From the NCBI GenBank assembly GCA_000697335.1, contig JNEM01011843.1:1-20284 (forward strand): a DNA stretch of 20,284 bases, given 5' to 3'. Both the position numbers and the translations under genes were made by a program. Numbering within the stretch: position 1 is the first letter of the stretch; every line of letters begins with the position of its first letter. Origin of the DNA: Conidiobolus incongruus B7586 (Eukaryota > Entomophthoromycota > Entomophthoromycetes > Entomophthorales > Conidiobolaceae). A model generated the notes under the pieces. The model saw nothing but the letters and a program-made list of their open reading frames with translations. It was not told the origin of the DNA and made no database searches. Below are positions 9,251 to 17,032 of this stretch, piece after piece.

Positions 9251-9925
9251 ATGAAAAAGAAATACCAGACTAAATTTCCTGTTGTAAGTCAAAATTTTAT
9301 ATGAATTGATACTGGTTTGGGTATCATTTTATTTTTAAATATTATAAATTGGACATATATATTAAATAATGAGGTATTTTTTATTTAGGCTAGAATTAAG
9401 AAAATTATGCAAGCTGATGAAGATGTTGGCAAAATGTCTCAAGCTACTCCTGTACTAATTTGTAAAATTATCTTCAATTCCCAATTCTCTGTAGTTTTCA
9501 TTAATTAGTTTCAATTAGCTAAAGCTTTAGAACTATTTATCAAATCTTTATGCGAAGCGACTATGATGCAAGCTATGAGACAAAACTCAAAACGTGTCTC
9601 TCCAACCCACTTGAAGCAAACCGTACAGATTATCGAACAATTCGACTTTTTGAAGGACGTCGTCGCTCATATTCCCGATCAGGAAGGTGTCTCGACGCAA
9701 CCCGCTAAATTGCCTGCACCCCAGGCTCAACCTATGCCTCCAGCTCATAATCCTTTTTCAGCACCTGAGCCAACTAGTATGGGAGACGCTATAGTACCAG
9801 AGTTTGAGGAATCCAACACCAATGGAAGAGGACGGGGACGTGGACGCGGTCGAGGTAGAGGCAGAGGTAGAGGCAGAGGTAGAGGTAAATCTGATCAACC
9901 AGCAGCTATCAATTCTGAACTATGA
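9251..9925 (+). CDS. DRAP1: NC2-alpha / DRAP1 (Bur6-like) TBP-repressor subunit
   Basis: Join 9251..9283, 9389..9461, 9519..9925; 170 residues. NC2-alpha dimerises with NC2-beta (Dr1) through an H2A-like histone fold, clamps TBP on promoter DNA and represses or remodels Pol II initiation in the nucleus. The fold spans residues 8-98: KFPVARIKKIMQADEDVGKM, ATPVLISKALELFIKSL, VSPTHLKQTVQ and FDFLKDVV, all close to the human pattern (from memory). Introns are 105 nt (GTAAGT...TTTAG, phase 0) and 57 nt (GTAAAA...TTAG, phase 1); the second restores the conserved Ser before KALELF. After a Pro/Ala linker the tail has an uninterrupted Arg-Gly run (about residues 138-157) encoded by a DNA repeat. Stop TGA. 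No internal stops. Confidence 0.95.
9825..9887 (+). repeat. Arg-Gly coding hexamer repeat in NC2-alpha
   Basis: Tandem, partly diverged GGTAGA / GGCAGA / GGACGT hexamers encode alternating Gly-Arg in the NC2-alpha tail. The 3' half is almost perfect (GGTAGAGGCAGA alternation), suggesting recent slippage; the 5' half is more varied (GGACGG, GGACGT, GGTCGA). Confidence 0.8.
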
Positions 9926-11214
9926 ATTCTCAACTCCCCTTGCTATCTGCTCAATTACTACTACTTAATACTATATCAAAATTGTCACTTAACTACTCTT
10001 CCCCCCTACAATCCTTGTAGAATATTTCTTTTCAGATCAATACACAAAAAACTTATTTGTAAAATAGAAAAACAATAATTTCATTGATTTAATAAGTTCT
10101 ATCAAATTGTTTTATTTAGCTTTATATATATTCAAAAGTCTGTAAATTTTTATCTTTGTCTCAATATTATAACAATATATTATTACACCTTATTATTACC
10201 CTCTAATAATATCAATATTATATTCTATATTTTTATTAGTTCATTATTTTTTTAATATTGCTTTATCATTCTATATTCACTAATATAATATTTTTTCAAT
10301 CTTTTAATATTATAACACTTGTCTTTAAAAATTTTAGCCACAATCTTCTCTAAACTTTCACTAATGGAATCATTAATATATCTAACTCCAATTTTTGTAA
10401 TTTAATTGAATTTTGAATATTTTTTTGAATTTTATGATTTTATATTAAACTATATTAATAATTTATTGAGATATTATTGTATTTTTTTTTATTTAATATC
10501 TATTTTTATTCCTATTGAATTTTGTTATTTCTTTTTGATTGATATATCAAATGATTTATCATATTACAAAAATTATGTTTGTTGTTTGAATATAATAATG
10601 GTTTAATTTGAATGTTTTTTATTTTCTTTGATAAAGTTTTTATTGGATTTTGATTTTAGCTATATTTGAGTATATTTTTAAAATATAGCCAATTATAACC
10701 GCAACAGCTAACTATTAATATAATCAATATAAAGGTAGATAATTTGTAGAATATTCTAACAATTTTATGTTTATTCAATAAGTATTAGAATAATGGGATA
10801 TACCGAATATTACATATTCTTCAAAAATAGAAAATATCAAGTTTTTCAAATATTTCAAATATATAATATGGTGGAATTATTTATTTAATTATACATCTAC
10901 TTATTCAAGTGAAATAATAGACTAAATATACTGAATAATTGAAGGGAGTGAAATGTAGTATTGAACGTCCTTGATTTTATTACATGTCATTCAATAATAT
11001 ATAATTGGTTCCAATGAAATTAGAATCATTAGTTTAATTTTATCATAGCCAATCAAATTTCGGCATTTAATTCGTTGTCAAAATTGAAATTGACCGTTTG
11101 AATTAATTTTATATCATTCATTTAAATTATAGTTGTGGGATATTTTTGATTCTCTGTTATTATCTTCAAAGTATTGATTAGAGTTACCCACAAGTTGAAA
11201 AATTATATATTGTT
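9926..11214. other. Spacer between NC2-alpha and SNAPC1
   Basis: A/T-rich, with no supported gene. The first ~100 bases look like a 3' UTR (pyrimidine-rich, CTCTTCCCCCC near 10000). A 66-codon Phe/Tyr/Ile-rich frame at 10406-10606 has no ATG and is judged to be chance. A 9-bp inverted repeat (10659-10667 with 10681-10689) encloses a 13-nt loop. The 200 bp before 11215 should hold the SNAPC1 promoter, but no clear motif was seen. Confidence 0.5.
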
Positions 11215-12459
11215 ATGGGTCGTCCAAGAAAATCGCAAACGCGTCCTAGAACGAGAGGAAGAGGAAGAGCTCGCTCACCCGATGATATCGAGCATTTAGA
11301 CCCCGTCGAATCCCTCGACTTTGTTGCTAACAGGGGCAGGGGTCGAGGAAGAAAAGCTATTATTGACCCAAATGATCCCCATCAGTTGCTTCCTCCAACT
11401 CAAACACCTCAAGTCCAAGTCACTCCTAACAATTCGCGTATGGTTTGCTTAGGTCAGTATGGTATTTCTAGAGAAGCTGTGCAATCGGATATGTCGATGC
11501 TTTTGGAAGAAGCTCTAAAACTTCCTACCTGTACCGAATTTCCTTCATTTATCCAAGCTTGGGTCGATTTACAATTTCATTTAATTCACTTTGCTTCCAT
11601 GCAAAAGGAAGATAGAGAACTCTTTATGTACAGTCTTTATCAATCTCTATTGGCTCATCTCGCAGCGGATGCTTTCCAAACTTTTTCATACCCTCGCAAA
11701 GCCACTCGCTATCAAGTTGACGTAGTTGTTTTATTCTCCCTTTATATGCTTCACCAAACACAGCCTAAAGAGTTTCCATTAGTTCCTATTCGAGTCGATA
11801 CAGGTAAATTATTTTTTAATTTTTATATTTTTAACATATTTTTAATTAATTATATAGAACAATGGAAAAGATTAAATGCAATTTATCAAGAGTGTGGTGA
11901 AAAACAAAACTGGGATGCGGTTTATATTTTTGGTAAATTAAAGGAAACTAATTCTTTCATATTTACTGCCTATGTCGACCATAAACTCCATAAGAACTCA
12001 GCATCAGTGTCTCAAAGAACTTTGCAAAGAATAGAGCCTGATCCAATGACCTTTGATCCGTATGTTAATTATTTTCATTCTTTCTTTTACTGGTACTTAT
12101 TATATTTTAGGGATGCGGTTGACAGACAACTTGAAGAAGTTGAGAAAAATTTAGCCACTTCCACGTTTGGTGGTCTCATCGACCCTGAAGTTCATAACAG
12201 TTTGGTACATCTTGAATCGGATTATGACCAAATTAAAACTCAAGTATTCTCTAATATTAAATTAAATAAGAAGAAATCCAACCTTGAGAATGCTAAAAAC
12301 TGGCTGCTGGATCGCAATAGCAGCGGATTCGTTTCGGATTTTGTCCAAAGCATAACGGAAAAGCACAACCAGTTCAAAGCTCAAACTCTCACTAAAGATC
12401 AGTCCAGTTCCACTCAACCGCAGGATCTTTATAGTGCCACTAACAGCTTCCATATCTGA
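11215..12459 (+). CDS. SNAPC1: snRNA-activating protein complex subunit 1 (SNAP43)
   Basis: Join 11215..11803, 11858..12059, 12111..12459; 379 residues after splicing. SNAPC1 is a core subunit of SNAPc, which binds the proximal sequence element of snRNA genes and recruits Pol II or Pol III machinery in the nucleus. The SNAP43 domain runs from about 95 to 275: TEFPSFIQAWVDLQFHLIHF, LAADAFQTFSYPRKATRYQV, VVVLFSLYMLHQTQPKEFPL, NWDAVYIFGKLKETNSFIFT, close to the human layout (LYLLYGLYNTQ...FDAAYIFRKLRLDRAFHFTA, from memory). The N-terminus (GRPRK at 2-6, RGRGRAR 14-20, NRGRGRGRK 39-47) resembles AT-hooks. Introns of 54 nt (GTAAAT...ATAG) and 51 nt (GTATGT...TTTAG) are both multiples of three without stops. 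Residues after 290 are unassigned. Stop TGA. Confidence 0.85.
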   Translation: MGRPRKSQTRPRTRGRGRARSPDDIEHLDPVESLDFVANRGRGRGRKAIIDPNDPHQLLPPTQTPQVQVTPNNSRMVCLGQYGISREAVQSDMSMLLEEALKLPTCTEFPSFIQAWVDLQFHLIHFASMQKEDRELFMYSLYQSLLAHLAADAFQTFSYPRKATRYQVDVVVLFSLYMLHQTQPKEFPLVPIRVDTGKLFFNFYIFNIFLINYIEQWKRLNAIYQECGEKQNWDAVYIFGKLKETNSFIFTAYVDHKLHKNSASVSQRTLQRIEPDPMTFDPYVNYFHSFFYWYLLYFRDAVDRQLEEVEKNLATSTFGGLIDPEVHNSLVHLESDYDQIKTQVFSNIKLNKKKSNLENAKNWLLDRNSSGFVSDFVQSITEKHNQFKAQTLTKDQSSSTQPQDLYSATNSFHI

Positions 12460-13346
12460 TTTTACTAATATTCATTGGTCACACATATCATTGTAAACAT
12501 GACTAGCTCTACAATAACCTCATATTGTTTATTGTTATGTTTAATTCCAACAACTTATACTTTATTAGCATACCTCGTTAATATTTTTTCAGGTTTAACA
12601 CTCGAGAATGAAATTGACAACATATAATATTTTATTCATTAACTCTTAATATTTGCAAATTTTTTCAATTGTCAAATTATTCATTATTTACTTTACTCAT
12701 TATTATCACAATAAATTGAAAAATTCAAACATTGAAATGCATTTAAATAATGGTTAGTATTTTGATTAAAGAATAAAATTTTATTAATACATTATAATAG
12801 CTATATTAAAGGATATCCAAATATTTACAAAAATAAGTATTTTACAATATTTTTGAATTTTAATTATGAATTTTTTAATTCATTTGAGATTTATTAAACA
12901 AAATTAGAAATCAATTTAATCCATTTATACAAGATTATTTATCCTATTAAAATAATTTAATCTTAAGTTGAATTCTACAATACAATTAATGAAATAAAAT
13001 GTAATATAAATTTTAACTTTCTAGATACCTTAGATTTTAGACTTTGTAATAATTAAATAATCTAAGCTAATTTGATTAAGGATACAATTTATTTTAATAA
13101 AATTTCATAATATGTCAGGAAGATCAAAATATTACATCACATGATTTAATAACAAAAAATTAATGGATTAAATATTAATTTATTTTTTGAAGCTGAAATT
13201 AAAATCTATCTCATAATCAATAGAGATTTCTTAAATTTATATAATACTATGGTTAATAGGAGGTGACGAAATATTAAACAACGGAGAGAGAGAGATATCA
13301 TAAATACAATAATTAATAGAGAGTGACTGAAAGTGTTGCACTTTGA
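12460..13346. other. Convergent spacer between SNAPC1 and the inositol kinase
   Basis: This stretch holds the 3' UTRs of both neighbours. Apart from the small hydrophobic ORF at 12499-12627 and the repeated motif at 13251-13360, I see only A/T-rich DNA and a short (GA)n run near 13284-13294. Confidence 0.5.
12499..12627 (+). CDS. Possible 42-residue membrane micro-ORF
   Basis: ATG to TAA, 42 codons, starting 40 bp after the SNAPC1 stop. Residues 9-30 form one hydrophobic stretch (YCLLLCLIPTTYTLLAYL is part of it), long enough for a membrane span, followed by a short acidic tail (LENEIDNI). No homologue is recognised. It lies where the SNAPC1 3' UTR is expected, so it may be meaningless or a second small cistron. 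Confidence 0.18.
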   Translation: MTSSTITSYCLLLCLIPTTYTLLAYLVNIFSGLTLENEIDNI

Positions 13347-13360
13347 TTAATAGGCGTCAG
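13251..13360. repeat. Motif repeated three times around the inositol kinase stop
   Basis: TTAATAG-type copies at 13251-13267, 13311-13327 and 13345-13360 share the pattern TTAATAGRRRGTGAC on the plus strand. The third, more diverged copy covers the last codons and stop (PDAY-TAA) of the kinase gene; the other two lie downstream in its 3' UTR. Confidence 0.45.
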
Positions 13361-15119
13361 GAAAATGATCTTCTAGAACCATCTGATCCTTGTAAAGTTG
13401 TTTTTCTTCCTCGGATGCATGTGTGTTCCAAATCTGAGTAAAAACTTCTAATAATGTCACAATGCCTCGAAGATAGCCGTGATCAGGACCCGGGGTGGAG
13501 GGTGGAAATGTTGGTTTAGGTGCGTCTTTGTCCAAGTTCTGATACATCGCTGGGTGAACGCAGTTGGTAAAGTCAATCATCTTGAGATCAATATTGGTAG
13601 GTACTCTGGAGGCTCCATCATAGATCAAAAGCAGACTACTGGAGTAAAAACGGTAACCATTCATAGTTCGAATGGTATCAAATAGCTTTCTAAGTTTTTG
13701 CACAAGAGGAGGAATGAACTGAATGTTGAGCTGATAGCCGTTGTCAAGGTAATCAATAATGGTCTTCTTAAAGGATGTGGGGTTCAATTTACGACCATAG
13801 TATTTATCTTGGAAGATATATTTCTCTTGATCCAGTTTGTAAATCTGCATGCCACAAACTCGGACACCCAAATTTTTACTAGTGGATTTTTCGCATTTTC
13901 GTAGCTGACTATCGCGCTTCTCTTTAGTGGCATAGATCCCATATTGTCTTGTTCCCATTTTAAGATCTAAAACACAAGGACGTTCTATATTGTATGTTAG
14001 ATCTCCAAGCATCAAAAATTTATGAGGTTGATCACAGGATAAATCGGCCATTTTACTCATTATTGAATTGTAACACTCTATGGACCAAGGGTTGGATAAA
14101 GTATTTGATTTGTTGGTGTAAGGAGGTGAAGTGGGAGCAGGTGGTGGAAGGTCTTCCATTTCAAATATTTCAAGCGAGTGATCGTCATTTAGCGAAAGGA
14201 CAGGTACCAATTCCACAGCTACTCGTTGGGAAGGGAGCTGAATCGCGTCTACATCGAAATCCATGTGAGAATCGTTATTATATCCGGGAAGACTCGGGTA
14301 ACTACCGGAGAATGAGGAAGCTAGGCGAGATTCACCTGATTGGACTCTGAGAACTGGCGAAGAATTATGCTTTTTCTCACCTAGAGAATGCCTTCTTCGT
14401 GAGCTGGTAAGTGGTGGGGTAAACTGGCTAAAATTATTTAAAGCTTTATAACGAGCTCTTAAAGAACTAGGTGAACATGCTTCTTGAAATATTTGTTCTT
14501 GAAGTTTTTTATTTATTTTCGTTACACCTGGAGGAGAACTGTTGGGAGAGGGAATAAAAATACATTTCTTACTTTTGGGTGAACCACAAAATTTTTTAAT
14601 TAAATGAGAAGGCAACAAGTGCTGGTTCTTATCAAATAAGACTTGTGGTACTACTTGGTTGTTAGAAACATCAAAAGTAACATTTAAAACACCTAGATAC
14701 ACTGAAATAAACGGAAGTAGTTCGTGATGATTATTTTCAATAAATTCATAAAAATCCTTTTCAGACTGAATTAAGGGTTTGCATATAGCTTTATCAGAAA
14801 AGCGAAGAAGAGAGGTGTGACCACCTACTTGATTTTGAAATGGATATAATGGAACTGAAGGAGGCGACATATCGTGCGATTCGCTTTCGTCAGCGGATAG
14901 CTCACGATCACTGTCGGATGATCCAGCATCAGATGCATCTGCTGTCAAGTTGTAGTATGATGCTGGAGCAATAAAATCGTTACTCTTAGAATAGATATTA
15001 GTTTTGTTATTAGAATTTGAAAAAGTAGAATTACGAGAGTTAGGAGGAGCTAATCCACGCTGCTCTGGTGCAGTGGAGGCGGGAAAAAATTCAGTCTTAG
15101 TTGCTGAGTGTGAGACCAT
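13347..15119 (-). CDS. KCS1: Inositol hexakisphosphate kinase (Kcs1/IP6K family)
   Basis: 590 residues without introns in the coding part. IP6 kinases phosphorylate InsP6 to the pyrophosphate 5-InsP7, a signal in phosphate and energy homeostasis. Residues 94-150 hold the N-lobe NQVGGHTSLLRF, then YLGVLNVTF and KNQHLLP, a Kcs1-like layout. After a Ser/Pro-rich insert (about 180-340) comes the catalytic part: NPWSIECYN (343-351), PCVLDLKMG (381-389, the PxxxDxKxG signature with Asp385 and Lys387), LGVRVCGMQ (417-425), YYGRKL, GYRFYSSSLLLIYDG (488-502), MIDFTNC (514-520; the metal-binding Asp is in IDF) and DHGYLRG near 546. The first ~90 residues are Ser/Asn/Asp-rich and probably disordered. 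Stop TAA; no internal stops. The start has an overlapping upstream ORF and a probable 5' UTR intron. Confidence 0.93.
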   Translation of the reverse strand: MVSHSATKTEFFPASTAPEQRGLAPPNSRNSTFSNSNNKTNIYSKSNDFIAPASYYNLTADASDAGSSDSDRELSADESESHDMSPPSVPLYPFQNQVGGHTSLLRFSDKAICKPLIQSEKDFYEFIENNHHELLPFISVYLGVLNVTFDVSNNQVVPQVLFDKNQHLLPSHLIKKFCGSPKSKKCIFIPSPNSSPPGVTKINKKLQEQIFQEACSPSSLRARYKALNNFSQFTPPLTSSRRRHSLGEKKHNSSPVLRVQSGESRLASSFSGSYPSLPGYNNDSHMDFDVDAIQLPSQRVAVELVPVLSLNDDHSLEIFEMEDLPPPAPTSPPYTNKSNTLSNPWSIECYNSIMSKMADLSCDQPHKFLMLGDLTYNIERPCVLDLKMGTRQYGIYATKEKRDSQLRKCEKSTSKNLGVRVCGMQIYKLDQEKYIFQDKYYGRKLNPTSFKKTIIDYLDNGYQLNIQFIPPLVQKLRKLFDTIRTMNGYRFYSSSLLLIYDGASRVPTNIDLKMIDFTNCVHPAMYQNLDKDAPKPTFPPSTPGPDHGYLRGIVTLLEVFTQIWNTHASEEEKQLYKDQMVLEDHFPDAY

Positions 15120-15127
15120 GTTGGCAT
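15050..15127 (-). promoter_or_regulatory. Overlapping upstream ORF at the inositol kinase start
   Basis: On the minus strand an ATG at 15127 lies eight bases before the main ATG (15119), in another frame. It encodes 25 codons and stops with TAG at 15050, inside the kinase coding region. Ribosomes starting there would miss the main start, so it could lower kinase synthesis. The effect is an inference. Confidence 0.5.
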
Positions 15128-15134
15128 TATATAT

Positions 15135-15214
15135 CTGAGAGAGAGAATATTATTTAAAAGGAAAGGAAAGGAAAGGAAAGGAAAGAAAAGGGATTAAAAA
15201 GCACCAATACTCAC
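15135..15214 (-). other. Probable 5' UTR intron of the inositol kinase gene
   Basis: On the minus strand GTGAGT begins at 15214 and a CTCTCTCTCAG acceptor ends at 15135, making an 80-nt intron that finishes 15 bases before the main ATG. Its interior is a (CTTTC)n pyrimidine tract, a plausible strong polypyrimidine signal. No transcript evidence is available here. Confidence 0.55.
15161..15185. repeat. (GAAAG)5 microsatellite
   Basis: Five perfect GAAAG units, flanked on each side by an AAAAG variant. It lies within the probable 5' UTR intron of the inositol kinase gene, where it reads as CTTTC on the transcribed-sense strand. Confidence 0.9.
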
Positions 15215-15414
15215 AAAAGAAAGGCTGGAGAGCGTTCAATATATATTGAAAAAAGAACTGTCTCGGAAGTAAATACAATTAAAAGAAAAAAAATAGTTCC
15301 TGCCGACTTGCCTCCTATTTTTATACCCCATTTGTTGGTCCCAAATTCAAAAATCACAGCTATAAAACTAGAATTGGATTATTTTTAGAAAGTGTGAAAA
15401 TAATGTGATCAATA

Positions 15415-15512
15415 GCCAATCATGTGTATAATTGTTATAATTATGTTCATGATTGGTTCAAATAAGGATCTGATGACTCTGATCATCATTTTCGAATCCA
15501 CCGTTGATTGGC
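15415..15512. promoter_or_regulatory. Cluster of CCAAT-type boxes upstream of the inositol kinase
   Basis: CCAATCATG (15416-15424) and its exact reverse complement CATGATTGG (15448-15456) form a 9-bp inverted repeat with a 23-nt gap. TGATTGGC (15505-15512) is the reverse complement of the GCCAATCA at 15415-15422. Three CCAAT cores within 100 bp, about 300-400 bp upstream of the kinase start, would suit an NF-Y/Hap-type promoter. The role is inferred. Confidence 0.35.
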
Positions 15513-15622
15513 TTTTTTAATGTTTTCAGTAATATGAAATGGCGAGTCCTGTGTGATAATTATTACGAGCAAATAAAATCCAGTCTTTCATACACACTAG
15601 ACATTTAAAGCTATAGATTGGA

Positions 15623-17032
15623 ATGGGAGCTAAATCAGATTTTAGACTAATTGCCAATGATCATACGTGCTCACGAAATGAGGTTAATTGATTAGGGAAT
15701 TTGGACCCTTTTCTTTCAAAAATTAGGAAATTAATGTTATTAATCAATTATACTGAAATCATCAATCATTCACCTGGTGCTTAATTGATTGGATAAATAT
15801 TGCACTAGAACTAATTAAGTTAATCACAATGGAAGCTAAATTACGAAAAATGTAATGTTAATTTGAATTGTTATTATTATAAAATTGAACAAAAAATATT
15901 CATGATTTATATATTAAGGTTTTAATTAAAGTACTATTTCACTATTTGTTTAATTGCTAGAACGCTATAATAATTGCTCTTTAATTACATTCTTTGCTTG
16001 GATTCTAGAGGTATAATAGAATATAACAAATCTTTGGCTTAGATAGGCTTAATTGCGCATTCAATACTAATCTTTGATAAATGTATTCTCCAATCATATC
16101 AACATAATAGAACATGTGCATTACATAAAATGATTGGTGGGTGTATACCTTTTGTTCTGTTACACACAAACTAATCACCACTACAACTTTTGCACATACT
16201 GAAATCATCATTTTCCACTTCCTAAGGATTTGGTTTAGATGCGTGTAACTGTCCGCTATTCCCCATCTTAAAACTGGATATTTCGCAAGATGTCTACATA
16301 TTTAACAGTATTATCTATTCAGTTCCTTCACAAGATCCATCTGATAATTTTCAATTTATTCAAATTAAGACGACATACAACGCCAATGTTCAAATTTTAC
16401 CCAACATTGGTTATAACTTAATCCACAAAGATTCCAGCTAACTGGATATATTCAGCATCCTAAAATAAAATTATAAACATTCTATTATCAAATATTATTA
16501 TGATTCTGCAAAAACCAACTCTCATAATTAGATTTAAAACACAGATATTTGAAATAATAATTATACCGAGTGGAATATAAAAGAATCCAAGTAATGAACA
16601 GTGAAAACAAATTATTTAGATTTGGATGATAAAAGAATTGCTATTGTGTATAACTTCGCTAAATAAACTATATTAATCTTTAATAATGAACAACTCAGTT
16701 ACTACATATGAAATATAGCTGATTTTCCTGAGTTAGACAATATTCTGTCGAACAAGGTTAACAATCATTTGTTTGTATTTAGACAATGTATATCATCAAC
16801 TAAAGGTAATAGACATAGTACAATTACTATAAAGAGAGATTACAAAGCCACCTTAATATTCGAAATAGAATTCTTACGTGTTCCCAAAATGCTCTTGCAT
16901 TTTCTCCAACAAAATTTAAGTTTATCAAATGTCAAAAACCGATTTAGCAATAAATTAATTCAATTATCAACCCTTTACATCAATATTTATTCCACTTCCC
17001 TCAATTATTTTGAAACCCTAATTACACATTAA
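15623..17032 (+). pseudogene. Weak single-phase coding-like stretch, unknown origin
   Basis: One reading phase from an ATG at 15623 to a stop at 17032 (470 codons) keeps a coding-like look in several parts: MGAKSDFRLIANDHTCSRN at the start, a 71-codon open run from 16226 (FGLDACNCPLFPILKLDIS...NVQILPNIGYNLIHK) and a terminal open run of about 100 codons (ADFPELDNILS...TLIFEIEFLRVPKMLLHFL). Roughly two dozen stops interrupt it, somewhat fewer than A/T-rich random DNA would give. I recognise no family. Candidates are a decayed host gene, a decayed element of unknown type, or chance. The opposite-strand frame at 16005-16211 is a shadow. Confidence that this was once a gene is low to moderate. 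Confidence 0.3.

Noticed and set aside
10406-10606. 66-codon Phe/Tyr/Ile-rich frame
   Set aside because: Composition follows the local A/T content; it has no ATG, exon partner or family match.
13479-14350. Plus-strand frames of 68-118 codons
   Set aside because: They are antisense to the inositol kinase catalytic region, which carries the family signature motifs.
16005-16211. 68-codon minus-strand frame
   Set aside because: It lies opposite the coding-like plus-strand phase, with no homology and no conserved start.
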